A stretch of 50,902 nucleotides of DNA from a virus. A model generated the notes under the pieces. The model was not told the DNA's origin. It ran no database searches and saw only the letters and a list, made by a program, of their open reading frames with translations. The translations under genes were made by a program, and so were the position numbers. Numbering within the stretch: position 1 is the first letter of the stretch; the number at the start of each line of letters is the position of its first letter. The DNA lies in IMG/VR virus record IMGVR_UViG_3300032087_005175, positions 1 to 50,902 of that record; one strand, 5' to 3'. Of this stretch, positions 40,367 through 50,902 are shown in pieces.

Positions 40367-43300
40367 ATGTCTATATTTGATAATAATATACACGTTCAAA
40401 AACCTGGCAAGTTTTCTCTTGGCGAATCTTCCAACCCTATACCATATCAACAATGGGCAAATTGTGACATCAAAGGCTTTGATTTACATCTAGGTTACGG
40501 ATCACAAGAAACAACACTTACCCTTAATCTTGTTGAAACCATGGAGCCTCCTGCTGCTGGTCAAACAGGCACAGGACAAAACCTTATAAATGAAACATAT
40601 CCCAATGCAGAAAGTTGTGATTCTCCTTCTCCAGACCAACCCTGCGTTACTCGGGCATACAATGGCGTTTTAGGCCAATTGTACAATATACAATTTTTTG
40701 CCACTAATGGAGATGTGGTTTTTGAATTTGCTGGTGTCTTGCAAGACCATGATATCAAAATGGATTCTGGTGGTCGCACTATTACCGCTAGGTTAGTAGA
40801 TGGCAAGCAATATTTAGACAACGTAACCATTATTACTAATAAATATTATAGCAGAAGCTATGTCTATGATAATTCTACTGGTAGCAGTAAAAACGTTTTA
40901 AATGCATTATATGAAGCTGAACCTGGTGTTTCTGCACAGTTTGATAAACTTACTAATTATACTTCTGGTTTAGACAAATGCGCTTATTATATGGATAGCG
41001 GGACAGACAAGGATGGTATGCCAGCACTATTTGTGCTTGGTCAATTTATGTCTGCTACTAGGTATTTATCTTTTCCATTAACTACTCAACAAGCTAGAAT
41101 TAATATAGATGACGTATACAACGCATTAACATCCGACGTTAAAGCTATACCATTAAGAATAAATGACACATCTATTTCTTTATTAAGTTTATTGCAAATG
41201 GTATCTGATGCAACTGGTAGAGAGTTTTTTGCCTATATGGAATATAATGATAGTGGCTTTGAAATTGTAGTGAAAACTATAGATAAGACAAAAATTATAT
41301 CTGGCACTACGTTAAGAAATAAAATTAATGACTTATATTACAGTCAGTCACGAGGTAGCCGTAATTATTCTAGTGTTAGTTATGGTCAAGAAGCTGTAAC
41401 AGAAAATACTAGAAATATTATTATTGGAAGTAATATGAGATATATGTTAGAAATTGAAAGAGATACTCAGTTCGATGTATTTGGTACTAGCTCTTGGGAA
41501 AATTGGCAAATTCAAACTTGGACATCAACTACCCCTGATCCGCAAGATTTAGACAATGTAATTCCTAAAACAGGTTCGGAAGCTATTGTTAAAACATTAG
41601 ACTACACGGAAAAACCTTCAACAGCCTGTTATGATGCAAGTCAATGGGTACCACAAGGAGGCGGCACATGTAACATTCCTACTGGTGGCGGTAGAATTGC
41701 TATGTTACTAGGAGAAATGTTGAATGGTTTTAGCGCAGACGGCATTCCTACATATAGATTAAATGTAAGTAATTTATGTGGAGATATTATTGATACAACG
41801 TATGACATTACAGAGTTGTGTCAAATATTAGGATTGGGATGCACAGGTACTGCTAGATTAAGTCAAGAAGAATTACTATTTAGCGAAACCTACGAATCGT
41901 ATATCAATTGGTCTATTATGCATCCAGGTTCTATAGGGTACACTTTTGGTCAAGCTATATTTGGTAGCTTGTGGGGAAATTTTGAAAAATATGCTTTGAA
42001 AATTTTTGCGGATATTGTTGACAATGGTAGCTTCGACAGCTTTAAAGATCCAGCATTAGCGTTTCCTGATGCTCAAGTTAGTCAAAAACTTTTTGAAGTT
42101 GTTCATCAATACGTTAAAAATATATATGATAATTATTATGGTAGAGAATATGTTGTGCTTTTGGATTCTAAGATTAATGGTGTTAATAGTTTTGATGTGT
42201 GTTTAGGTAAAAGCTATAACACTTGGTCTGCTAGTGCTGATGGTCAAGCGCCCGGCTCATCGCCATCTTCAGCAACTTTACCCATAAGTCAAGTAACTGA
42301 CTTTATACAAAATGGTGTAGTTCAACAGGCGATTAAAACTGCTGGGTCAAATGGCTACCTTTCTGCTACAGACACTATAGTTAATGGAGGATGGTTTGCT
42401 GGTACTGCGGCCTATCATAGCAATATACTTGGTATTGATGCCACAAACGGACTTAGTACTTTTCTTAATGACGATAATACTATTGGTGGATTTATTAAAT
42501 ATGGACCAGTAGATAATATATGTAAAAGAATAGGCAATGTAACTTTTTCCTTCAGAGTTGATCTTAGTGATCTAGACCCTAAAGATTTTTATATCTACCA
42601 AAATAATTTATATTTACGGGCTAGTTTTAGCGAAGAGATGTATTTCACGGCATTTGCTGGTGCCAATTATGGAGGAGATAAAGTATTTGCTAGATTTAGT
42701 ATTCCACGAGTTAAGCTTGTGCCGTCTTTAAATACTAACGCAGCAGTTGGTAGAGCTGCTAGTAGAATGGCTTTAATAGCATTGCAAGCTATGACTGATA
42801 TTACAAAATTAGATGCTATTGCTGATGGCACCATTACTTTAGAACAGGCAATTAAAGATAAGTTGGCTGGCGGTGGCATTAATCCAGGCACTTGGGACGG
42901 CATAGCTTCCAATTTAGCTATTACTAATTTAGCAAAAATTTCTGTACCGGCTATTGTGCCACTAGCTGTAGCTATTCCGTTTGAAAGCCAAACTATGACA
43001 TATGGCCCGTGGCACTTTCAGACAGAAGAGACCGGCGGTATGCAGGTTATAGATTACGATATTAACCCTTGGTCTTATGGTTTCGGAAGTACTGCTCATA
43101 ATGATAGCTTTGTTAACATGAGAGCAGATGGTATGTTATTGGCCAGGAACGGTGCTTGTGGTCGTACATATCAAGAAAAAGCCACTTTGAGCTTTGTAGG
43201 ATTACCATCATTTAATATAGGTAGCTTAGCGGACGATACTGATATTCAGTCTGCTATTTTAAGCGATATAACATTTAATTTTGGTGTTGATGGTGCCAAA

Positions 43301-45115
43301 ACCAATATGACATATCAAACATTTAGTCCTAAATTCGGCTCGATGCCTCAATACGTTGTAGAGGCTAACAAAAAGACCATTGCTAATAAATTAGAGTATA
43401 TGAGAACTTTTCGTGCTGATAGATATAAAAATAGAGCAATGTCATTAAAGCTTAGAGAAGATGTATTGAAAATCATGGCTGGTAAAGGTGGTGGAGGTGG
43501 AGGTGGTTCTGCAGGAACAGAAAATCCTACATACAATTCTAAATACGATCATTCTCCATCTAAATTATTAGTGGGCGGTTATCTTAATAAAAATACAACA
43601 GAAGAAATCACCAATAATTCATTTAATGTAGGCACAGACTCGAGTACAGTACAGACGCATACATATACTCAAGATAAATGTGAAGATATTGACAACAATC
43701 CATTTCCACTAACAAAAAATGCTCCAGATAATACTAATGGAAATATTTTAAAAAGATATGTTAGTGCTGAAATACATCCTACATATGAGTTTGATACTAC
43801 TCAAGCTGAATACTATAAAAATATGAGTATTATGAGTATGGATGGAATATTTTTACCTGTATCTGTTAATGGCGGAAGTAATAATAAGCTGTGCAGATAT
43901 GCCACACCTAAAACATATAGCACATTACCTAAAAGCAGGCCAATACATTCCATGCCACCCATTCAGTATAATGGTCAAGAATTTTTTAACTTAGACATTC
44001 ACAACAAATACTTAAACCCTATACTTAATACGTCTATTATGTCTTCTGATTGGTCAGATGGTAGACAAAATGGGAGCAATAAAGGTTTTGTAATTATTAA
44101 TATAGGACAAGGCGACACACCACAAGAACATATTAATTTTGATGAATTAAAGGAGACCGGTGGATCTACGGCTATAGATAGAGCTAATTTCTCTGATTTT
44201 AGATTCCATGCACTTAGAGGCCCACTGGTATTACAATCTTGGGGCTATGATATTAATGGCAAGCCTATACCTAATGCTAATGACTCAGCAACTGCCGCTG
44301 AAGCTGGTCAGTTTAATGATATCTTCCTTAAGGATAAATTCTTAAAAAATTGGCTAGCAAACCCCAAAACATGGCCTGTAGGACCAATAGATCTACGCTG
44401 GGATAGACACAGAGGCGTATGGGTATCCCCACCAGCCAACAAAATAATTGTAGCTAGACTTACCAGCAAAATGAATCCCTTTGGCACCGCCTCTGCAGAA
44501 CTATTAAATCCTGCATCTGGCGGCAAACAATATTATAACGAATACAATTTATATGGGCCAGATGGAGAAAATATTAAAGAAGATGTTAGAAATTGCACAG
44601 TTACAGTTCATGACTATATAGGTCAAGCATTACCAAAGTGTGCTATTGTTTATGTTTATTATGATGACGGTAAATATATTGTAGTTAATGCTGGCGTTAA
44701 TATATTACAAAGAGCTAGGATAGGCTCTGGTAATACGATTAGTTGTAACGGTAAATGCAAGGGGGAGCTTTTTTATATAGAAGAAGGAGGTGGGTATTCA
44801 TATGGTGATCCTTATTCTATAGAAATTATAGACACAATGGGCATAGTGCCTCAAACTTTGCCTGGATACACTAGATTATGGGTCACTAAACTCGATGATA
44901 GTCCAGCTTATGAAATAGTTTACATAGGCAATAGAGAAGATGCTAATTGTGGATCATGTGGTGGTTTTGGGGTATATAGTATTGCTGGAGTTGATTTTAA
45001 TAAGTTGCCAACTGTTACCACTGTAGGAAAGGTACTTACTGTTACTGATGGTGGCTGTTTGGCACTGGTTGGCACTAGTGACTGTACTTCACAATCATCA
45101 GCAGGAACGACATAG
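40367..45115 (+). CDS. Large baseplate hub-type protein, 1582 aa
   Basis: The N-terminus (SLGESSNPIPYQQWANCDIK, GFDLHLGYGSQETTLTLNLV) is a beta domain I recall from baseplate proteins in aquatic phages. The middle holds long helices (SRMALIALQAMTDITKLDAI). A glycine run (GKGGGGGGGGSAG, near residue 1042) acts as a hinge before a last third rich in beta strands. C-terminal cysteines (CNGKCKG, CGSCGGFG, GGCLALVGTSDC) suggest disulfides or metal. The start is 4 nt after the stop of 39469-40362. A baseplate hub or tail-tip spike role is inferred. Confidence 0.6.
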   Translation: MSIFDNNIHVQKPGKFSLGESSNPIPYQQWANCDIKGFDLHLGYGSQETTLTLNLVETMEPPAAGQTGTGQNLINETYPNAESCDSPSPDQPCVTRAYNGVLGQLYNIQFFATNGDVVFEFAGVLQDHDIKMDSGGRTITARLVDGKQYLDNVTIITNKYYSRSYVYDNSTGSSKNVLNALYEAEPGVSAQFDKLTNYTSGLDKCAYYMDSGTDKDGMPALFVLGQFMSATRYLSFPLTTQQARINIDDVYNALTSDVKAIPLRINDTSISLLSLLQMVSDATGREFFAYMEYNDSGFEIVVKTIDKTKIISGTTLRNKINDLYYSQSRGSRNYSSVSYGQEAVTENTRNIIIGSNMRYMLEIERDTQFDVFGTSSWENWQIQTWTSTTPDPQDLDNVIPKTGSEAIVKTLDYTEKPSTACYDASQWVPQGGGTCNIPTGGGRIAMLLGEMLNGFSADGIPTYRLNVSNLCGDIIDTTYDITELCQILGLGCTGTARLSQEELLFSETYESYINWSIMHPGSIGYTFGQAIFGSLWGNFEKYALKIFADIVDNGSFDSFKDPALAFPDAQVSQKLFEVVHQYVKNIYDNYYGREYVVLLDSKINGVNSFDVCLGKSYNTWSASADGQAPGSSPSSATLPISQVTDFIQNGVVQQAIKTAGSNGYLSATDTIVNGGWFAGTAAYHSNILGIDATNGLSTFLNDDNTIGGFIKYGPVDNICKRIGNVTFSFRVDLSDLDPKDFYIYQNNLYLRASFSEEMYFTAFAGANYGGDKVFARFSIPRVKLVPSLNTNAAVGRAASRMALIALQAMTDITKLDAIADGTITLEQAIKDKLAGGGINPGTWDGIASNLAITNLAKISVPAIVPLAVAIPFESQTMTYGPWHFQTEETGGMQVIDYDINPWSYGFGSTAHNDSFVNMRADGMLLARNGACGRTYQEKATLSFVGLPSFNIGSLADDTDIQSAILSDITFNFGVDGAKTNMTYQTFSPKFGSMPQYVVEANKKTIANKLEYMRTFRADRYKNRAMSLKLREDVLKIMAGKGGGGGGGSAGTENPTYNSKYDHSPSKLLVGGYLNKNTTEEITNNSFNVGTDSSTVQTHTYTQDKCEDIDNNPFPLTKNAPDNTNGNILKRYVSAEIHPTYEFDTTQAEYYKNMSIMSMDGIFLPVSVNGGSNNKLCRYATPKTYSTLPKSRPIHSMPPIQYNGQEFFNLDIHNKYLNPILNTSIMSSDWSDGRQNGSNKGFVIINIGQGDTPQEHINFDELKETGGSTAIDRANFSDFRFHALRGPLVLQSWGYDINGKPIPNANDSATAAEAGQFNDIFLKDKFLKNWLANPKTWPVGPIDLRWDRHRGVWVSPPANKIIVARLTSKMNPFGTASAELLNPASGGKQYYNEYNLYGPDGENIKEDVRNCTVTVHDYIGQALPKCAIVYVYYDDGKYIVVNAGVNILQRARIGSGNTISCNGKCKGELFYIEEGGGYSYGDPYSIEIIDTMGIVPQTLPGYTRLWVTKLDDSPAYEIVYIGNREDANCGSCGGFGVYSIAGVDFNKLPTVTTVGKVLTVTDGGCLALVGTSDCTSQSSAGTT

Positions 45116-45117
45116 TT

Positions 45118-48100
45118 ATGGACAACTATACGGCGTTAGAGCAATTATCTCATATATATCATGCATATAATGGCTTGCCAAAAGCAGAAGCCTTAATGTG
45201 TATTCATAATACTATTGGCTTGATATTTGATTCTGGTACCATTGTACCTAGTGGCGAAATGCCGGTCACAGAAAGCGCCCTGACTACTGCTATTATAGAA
45301 AAATATTCTGACTATTATCAAAATATCAGAGCAGAGGGCGCTAAGGTAGAACGGTCTTTTTTAAAGTTGTACCAATTAGATCAGCTTGATAAAACCAAAG
45401 CTTTATCCATAGAAAACTTTAACGATATTACTGACGTTAAATTAAGCGAGGAATGTGTTAACAATAGTGGTATAGGCTGCGATCAACCAATACCTATAGA
45501 TGTTATGCATTCTGGATTTAATTTTGAGTGTAAATTATATTCTGGTGTACCGCTTTTTGGACGGTACATACCCAATGCTACACTAGACTTATCTGCGGGT
45601 CGTACATATCTATTTAACATAGATTCTTCAGGCCATCCATTTGCGATACAAACAGTTGCTGAGCCTTATAATTCTGGCAGCCTAGTGCCATTGTCAAATA
45701 ATCCTACAGCAACTGGGACTATAGAATTAGAAATTCCAAAAAGTGGCTTATGGATCAATAATCAACAATATAAAACACTATACTATGCTTGTGCTAATGA
45801 TGGTGATAAGCTACATTTTGACAATTATGAGAATATCAATTTTACAATTATAGGTACAAATGATGTGCCTATTATTACTGATATTAAGGATAACTTTATA
45901 GGGGTGGCAGAAGAAGTTGATGCTACTGGTCAAATTATTTTAGCTAACGGAAAAGTACGCCTATTAGATTTGGATTTTGAAGATACACTGACTTATACAA
46001 TTACACCTCTTACTTTTTTTGGTCAATTAACCAGCCCTGATCGATTTTCTATAGAATTAGAAGCAGATCCTAGTGGTGATCTATTAACCAATGCTGGTTA
46101 TGTTGATATGGTTTGGAAATATTCTGGATTACCTACAAATTTAGATTTCTTAAGATTCGGACAGACTCTTCCTTTAAGATGGAATTTAAAATTTAATGAC
46201 GGTCACCAGAACTCAAATACGGTACCTATTAGCATTTATTTATATGGAACTAATGATCCAGTAATCTTGAATACCGGTTTAGATTCTGTCATGAGTGGAA
46301 CAGTAACTGCATTGCCAAATTATTCTACTGATATATTATCTACAGAAGGTTATTTTTATTTTCAAGATCCTGATTTAGGAGATGTCCACAGAACTTATTA
46401 TGAGAAAATTTCTGGTAATCACGGGGTTTTAGGATTAAGTTTAGATGAAGCTAATAAAAAAGTAACTTGGATATATGATGTGAGTAATGTAGAGCTATGG
46501 ACGCTATCTTCTGGCATGGTAGTGGAGGAAGTATTTAGGATATATGTAGCAGATAATTATGGATCTTCTTTTTCGGAAGATATTTCCATCTCTCTTAGTG
46601 GGGTCGATCAATTCGGTACCCAATCAATAGACTATGATATTTCTCAGTACACAACCTTCAATTGTAATCCTTCTGGTACAGGTATTACTCTAATTGAAAC
46701 AAATTTTCCGTTTTATAAAAGTGGGGAGTTTTGTTTATCTGGAATATCTATTAATTTTGATGACAAGGTCTCACTTACTGCAACAGTAGAAATTAGTGGT
46801 CGTACTTCTGGACTTCCTGTGAGCAGTGGTCAGGTTCTGGATATGCTTAGCTATAATCTAGATAAGGAAAATGAAAAAATTACCTGGGTCTTTGATAGTA
46901 AACCCGAAGCTTTTAATTATTTACGCCTAAATGACAATCTGAATATATCATATCAGATTCGTATAGCTGAAGATAAAGAAGGCGGCATAATCAATATTAA
47001 ACCGCCGTTTCAGCCTTATATTGTTGAGCCTAGATACGACGCATATCTTGAGCCTGGTACACATGACTATATTGATAGTAAATATTGGGGAACTAATGAG
47101 AGAATACCATTAAAATATGGTGGTTTAAGTGACATTAAAGTATTTTTTGACCGCAACACTAATTGTGTTGACATTAATAATTTTAAGTATTTGGCTAGCG
47201 GCTCTTTGCTTTTAGACAATATTCGTATTCCTTTTCATCCTCAAATTATATCAGAAGATCAAGATGTTTTTGCTGGTTATAAACCTTCAGATTTGATATC
47301 TCAAAACGGTAATTGGGGATGGAATAATTTTTTATATACTTCTGAATTATCTGAATCACAAAAACGAAAATATATATTGCAAATTGGCAAAAACTATGAA
47401 GATATACTAAAAGAATACGATGAGAAAGGAGAAGTAAGCCCTTACCTATATAGTACAAAATGGCCAGCAGAAAAAGTATATGTTAGTTTCGAGCCATCAT
47501 TTATTGGCGTAAGCGGTATTCATTACGAAAGCGGAGATCCACCATTAATAAATGTTATAACAGACAAGGGCGAATTATTATGTAGTGGTGAGCCAGTAGC
47601 TTATCGCAACATTAGCTTAGTAGATATTAGACCAAATGTTTATGCTGTTAATACTTATCTAAATAGTCAATTAGCCACTAATTCCACTTTTGTTACCAAG
47701 TGTTCATCTCCTATTATAGGCTATTTTTTAACTGCAGACAACCAACCTTTCGGCAGTTACTTTCAACTAGAATATATGGTTAAAAATGGTCAAAGCGCCT
47801 ATACTCTATCTGCCCTTAGTGTTTTGGTGCAAAATCGTGAATGGCACAGAGATGCCGGTCATGCCCTACTTTCTACTTCCATAGAAATAGATAATGATGA
47901 GATTGTAGATATTATAGAATTAAGTAATGCGGTAGAGACTTTTGGTATTATATCTTGGGCTGAAGGTTATGACGGAGCAATAAGATCGGACGAAGACGGA
48001 TTATCTACACTAGGTAAAATTACTAAGGTTGGCAGCATTAGAGGCACTTTTGCTACTGTTTGTACTTGCGACGAAAATGGTGATATTGCAGATTGCGGTT

Positions 48101-50658
48101 GTACAGATTTCTTGTTTGCCAATCAAATGTATTTTCCTATTGGCACAGATATTTCCGATCTAGAAGTTGGCATGCAGGTATACGGCCCGTTTGTACCGTA
48201 TGGTACATATATAACTGAGATTAATAGAAGTACTGCTTCTGGTGGATGCGGACCCGTTATTACTATAAGTCAATATGTTGACGACGAAATTACTGGAGGT
48301 GTTTTTGGTAATTGTTCTAGATATTATTCTTTTTATTTTTCAAAATTAGAAACAACTAAAAAAATAGATATAGTTTATCCATTAAGATCCAACAAGGCTC
48401 AGCTTTTTGAGTATGGCCTTAGATTCGGGCAAATTTATATGCCAGTATTTTGCTCATACGCCTATTATCACAAGTGGGTTGGTGTGCCAGTAGGACCATA
48501 CAAAGGCGTTATTAAAATTGCTGGTAAAAGTCCAACTTTATATCCTAGTCAAAATTTTTCTTCAACTACTGGCGATACTAGAAGCTCTTGGGATATGGGA
48601 TATAGACCAGTTTCTTTAAGTGCCTACGAAAGTAAAATGACTCAACCAGGCAGTTTGATAAACGAAACTTATAGTGATCTTAGATGCAAAGGAACTTTCC
48701 CGTTTTTTGATATACAAGGCTATCCATGTCCCAGTATTTTCTGCCCAACATCACTAGATCCTTGTTTTGTCTGTATAGCTTTTGATGCTTATGGTGTAGG
48801 CGGCAATGGTGGAAGATCTTTTAACAATCCCTGTTATGCTCAAGATATACTAGCGTATGATGGTACTTCATTTTTTAATTATGACATTAATCCTAATGGT
48901 ATTTTTCTTTGGGAGGGAGAAGGTGGTATTCGCAGATACGATCCATTGCAGGACTTAGATTATTTAATAGCTAATTCTGGGACCGGATGGGCTGGAAATG
49001 CAGACTTTCCTGCTGGAACCGTACAAGATCCTTTACATAGACCTATCATAGATGGACATACTGGAGCAGCAGGTGTCGCTAATGGATACATCAACCCTTC
49101 TGTTGAAGTAACCAGAAATCCACAAAAAGATCCTAGACCAATGAGCCTAGACACTGCTGCACACCCTATTACGTATGGAGAGGTTGCTGATACTCCTTTT
49201 TATGTATATCAGCCACATGGTCATGTACATTTCCTAGTGATTTATAGGCGTAGGCTAGGTTGGGGTGAACCTAAATATGCATTTGATCAGTGTGGAAATG
49301 AAACACCAGATACTTTAATATATACGGAACCTGATCCTATTGGAAATCCTGGTGTATTTTTACCTTATCCTGAATATAGTTGTGCTCCTGGTTATGCAAC
49401 TTTCCGTGGTAAGAATACCGCTACTGTTAGAGTTCTTATGGATAATTTGCACGTTAACGTAGTTAAAGATATTCATGGTCAATATCCAGAAAAGGCTCAT
49501 GATATTATCATAGATAATCATTCAAATTTTGATACTGGAATAATACTTCCTTCAGAATCTGGAACAGAATGGACTTTAACTACACCACTATATAATCCTT
49601 GGGAAAATGCAGAATATGACAGATTGTATCCTTGCACTGATAGAAGAGTATATGTAAGAGAAGAAACTTTTCATGGAAATGTGAATGTTGGTAATGAAGA
49701 TAATCCTTGGTATTGTTATCAATTGCCAGAAAAAGTCAAAACGTGTGGAGACACCAATTCAGTAATATCAGAAACTTCTGCTTTAGAATTAATAGATTTT
49801 GGTTATACTCTTGAAGGTATGCAAGAACTTGCAGAACAGAAATATCAATGTTGTAGACCATATGCAAGAGGATGTTTTTGTCCTTTTGGGTATTATGATA
49901 AATTTGGCTGGAGTTTGCTGGACAACGGTGCCTATCTTCATATCGCAGCGATACCAGATCCAGATAATTGCTTTGATTCTGTATTTGAATGGGAATTGAA
50001 TATAGATTTATCTGAATATGGATGTCCGTGTGCTACTTACGGTACCCAAACATCTGCTGGTACAACCCCGCAGGGTATAGGTCAATCATTCCCTCTTGAG
50101 GGTCATGATTGCTGTGAATATCCTGGTTCACAACCATGTCCTATTTACGCATCAACTCTTTTTAGTGGCACATTTTTTATAGCAGGTGCTGGAATAGAAA
50201 TTTGGATAGAATATTATTGGGATAAAGAAGATAAATTTCCAGGTAATGATATGTGGATCAGGTTTAGGGGGAGATTCGTTGGACCGGGAGATGATTGGTC
50301 AGAAGGTGGGTTTTTTCATCAAGACTGGATAAGCAGAGGATCAAATTGTTATACTTGTGAACATTGTGCTAATGATGGTTCATATGCAGATTTTCTTAGA
50401 AATGAAATGTGTTGCTCTGAAGATCCCACCGCCTGTGCTTTATTACCCGATATAGAGTTAGAAACAGAATGGGCAAAAGTTCCTTGTCCAGAAGATATGG
50501 GAGGTAGTGTATCGCTATCTCTTGCTGGAGAAAAGATGAATGCAAGCTTTACATTTAAAGGTAATTGTCTACAAGGTTTGATATATGATGTTAATGGAAT
50601 TGCGTTGAGTAGTTCAGATGATAATTGTGGCTTAGGTATACCTATTATATGGGGTTGA
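45118..50658 (+). CDS. Very large multi-domain baseplate / adhesin protein, 1846 aa
   Basis: Domains in order: an N-terminal helical part (to about 110); a cupredoxin-like beta domain (about 142-245, SGHPFAIQ at 171-178 and LYYACANDGD from about 221); three tandem cadherin/VCBS-type beta repeats starting at GTNDVPIITD (about 246), GTNDPVILNT (about 378) and the segment after 490; then a beta-rich remainder that becomes very Cys-rich (about 38 Cys in the last ~860 residues: CTCDENG, YQCCRPYARGCFCPFG, CYTCEHC). This is the style of an exposed receptor-binding or glycan-binding tail protein. The start is 2 nt after the stop of 40367-45115. Confidence 0.65.
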   Translation: MDNYTALEQLSHIYHAYNGLPKAEALMCIHNTIGLIFDSGTIVPSGEMPVTESALTTAIIEKYSDYYQNIRAEGAKVERSFLKLYQLDQLDKTKALSIENFNDITDVKLSEECVNNSGIGCDQPIPIDVMHSGFNFECKLYSGVPLFGRYIPNATLDLSAGRTYLFNIDSSGHPFAIQTVAEPYNSGSLVPLSNNPTATGTIELEIPKSGLWINNQQYKTLYYACANDGDKLHFDNYENINFTIIGTNDVPIITDIKDNFIGVAEEVDATGQIILANGKVRLLDLDFEDTLTYTITPLTFFGQLTSPDRFSIELEADPSGDLLTNAGYVDMVWKYSGLPTNLDFLRFGQTLPLRWNLKFNDGHQNSNTVPISIYLYGTNDPVILNTGLDSVMSGTVTALPNYSTDILSTEGYFYFQDPDLGDVHRTYYEKISGNHGVLGLSLDEANKKVTWIYDVSNVELWTLSSGMVVEEVFRIYVADNYGSSFSEDISISLSGVDQFGTQSIDYDISQYTTFNCNPSGTGITLIETNFPFYKSGEFCLSGISINFDDKVSLTATVEISGRTSGLPVSSGQVLDMLSYNLDKENEKITWVFDSKPEAFNYLRLNDNLNISYQIRIAEDKEGGIINIKPPFQPYIVEPRYDAYLEPGTHDYIDSKYWGTNERIPLKYGGLSDIKVFFDRNTNCVDINNFKYLASGSLLLDNIRIPFHPQIISEDQDVFAGYKPSDLISQNGNWGWNNFLYTSELSESQKRKYILQIGKNYEDILKEYDEKGEVSPYLYSTKWPAEKVYVSFEPSFIGVSGIHYESGDPPLINVITDKGELLCSGEPVAYRNISLVDIRPNVYAVNTYLNSQLATNSTFVTKCSSPIIGYFLTADNQPFGSYFQLEYMVKNGQSAYTLSALSVLVQNREWHRDAGHALLSTSIEIDNDEIVDIIELSNAVETFGIISWAEGYDGAIRSDEDGLSTLGKITKVGSIRGTFATVCTCDENGDIADCGCTDFLFANQMYFPIGTDISDLEVGMQVYGPFVPYGTYITEINRSTASGGCGPVITISQYVDDEITGGVFGNCSRYYSFYFSKLETTKKIDIVYPLRSNKAQLFEYGLRFGQIYMPVFCSYAYYHKWVGVPVGPYKGVIKIAGKSPTLYPSQNFSSTTGDTRSSWDMGYRPVSLSAYESKMTQPGSLINETYSDLRCKGTFPFFDIQGYPCPSIFCPTSLDPCFVCIAFDAYGVGGNGGRSFNNPCYAQDILAYDGTSFFNYDINPNGIFLWEGEGGIRRYDPLQDLDYLIANSGTGWAGNADFPAGTVQDPLHRPIIDGHTGAAGVANGYINPSVEVTRNPQKDPRPMSLDTAAHPITYGEVADTPFYVYQPHGHVHFLVIYRRRLGWGEPKYAFDQCGNETPDTLIYTEPDPIGNPGVFLPYPEYSCAPGYATFRGKNTATVRVLMDNLHVNVVKDIHGQYPEKAHDIIIDNHSNFDTGIILPSESGTEWTLTTPLYNPWENAEYDRLYPCTDRRVYVREETFHGNVNVGNEDNPWYCYQLPEKVKTCGDTNSVISETSALELIDFGYTLEGMQELAEQKYQCCRPYARGCFCPFGYYDKFGWSLLDNGAYLHIAAIPDPDNCFDSVFEWELNIDLSEYGCPCATYGTQTSAGTTPQGIGQSFPLEGHDCCEYPGSQPCPIYASTLFSGTFFIAGAGIEIWIEYYWDKEDKFPGNDMWIRFRGRFVGPGDDWSEGGFFHQDWISRGSNCYTCEHCANDGSYADFLRNEMCCSEDPTACALLPDIELETEWAKVPCPEDMGGSVSLSLAGEKMNASFTFKGNCLQGLIYDVNGIALSSSDDNCGLGIPIIWG

Positions 50659-50664
50659 TGTAAA

Positions 50665-50902
50665 ATGGACGATATTCAAAAAATATTAATGGTCTTGCAA
50701 TCTATAGGATGTAAAATAAGCATACAAGATGATAAAATTGTATTTAGCGATAAAGAGCTTGTAAATGAAATACTCTTAAATAAAATTGAGACACATAAAA
50801 CAGATATTAAATTACGTCTATCTAATGATATACAAACAATGTCCCTTGATCTTGACTCAGGTGGAGTTGGTACAGAACTTAAAAAACTTTTAAGCCCTAT
50901 GT
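50665..50902 (+). CDS. Hypothetical protein, partial (runs off the right edge), with a Cys-module start
   Basis: The frame begins MDDIQKILMVLQSIGCKISI 6 nt after the previous stop and stays open to the edge (79 codons). The visible end is SGGVGTELKKLLSPM, the opening GxGTELKKLL motif of the module recalled from Planctomycetes proteins and seen in 5638-6207. If so, CxC and GPxWC motifs should follow outside the window. GATGTAAA precedes the start, with no strong ribosome binding site. Confidence 0.65.
   Translation, partial: MDDIQKILMVLQSIGCKISIQDDKIVFSDKELVNEILLNKIETHKTDIKLRLSNDIQTMSLDLDSGGVGTELKKLLSPM

Noticed and set aside
1-50902. tRNA genes or alternative genetic code
   Set aside because: No cloverleaf-like sequence was recognised in the gaps, and long frames end with ordinary stops without in-frame reassignment.

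Overview
The window is one segment of a tailed double-stranded DNA phage genome (class Caudoviricetes), AT-rich by eye and read with the standard genetic code. A complete head-to-tail order can be followed: terminase, portal, prohead protease/scaffold, decoration protein, major capsid protein, fibres, neck, tail tubes, chaperones, a 2328-aa tape measure and large baseplate proteins. The long tape measure and the lack of a visible sheath gene suggest a long flexible tail (siphovirus-like). A contractile tail cannot be excluded from the sequence alone. The host is not certain. Two proteins (5638-6207 and the fragment at 50665-50902) carry a short GxGT-xxx-LL / CxC-type module that I recall mainly from Planctomycetes and their phages, so a planctomycete host is a reasonable guess, not a proof.

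Layout. (1) Positions 1-3765, minus strand: about a dozen tiny genes of mostly unknown function, many behind their own good sigma70-like promoter (TTGACA / TAGAAT, 17-18 bp spacers). The region is sprinkled with about 20 short C-tract/G-tract palindromes that lie between and inside genes. It looks like an early or accessory region using host RNA polymerase. (2) Positions 3766-3844: divergent control region between a small HTH protein (minus) and the late operon (plus). (3) Positions 3845-8680, plus: small Cys protein, phage sigma factor, HTH/coiled-coil protein (probable small terminase), HNH nuclease, Cys-domain protein, ERCC4-type nuclease and large terminase, all overlapping or abutting. 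(4) Positions 8729-13998: portal, protease-scaffold, decoration and capsid, ended by a strong terminator. (5) Positions 14101-23042: fibre and adhesin proteins and small accessory virion proteins. (6) Positions 23095-30546: neck/completion proteins, two paralogous tail-tube proteins and chaperone-like genes. (7) Positions 30623-50902: tape measure, distal tail and baseplate proteins.

How it works together. Almost every plus-strand intergenic gap longer than 40 bp holds a (A/G)GTGTATA motif 28-53 bp before a start codon. With a sigma-like gene at the head of the plus-strand operon, the simplest model is a late transcription programme: host-type promoters drive the left minus-strand genes, and the phage sigma factor then directs polymerase to the GTGTATA sites of the virion genes. 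This is an inference.

The most interesting observations are the left-arm palindrome family, the candidate late-promoter/sigma pair, a nested scaffold start inside the protease gene, a nuclease-like insert in the tape measure, and several genes too short for routine gene calling.
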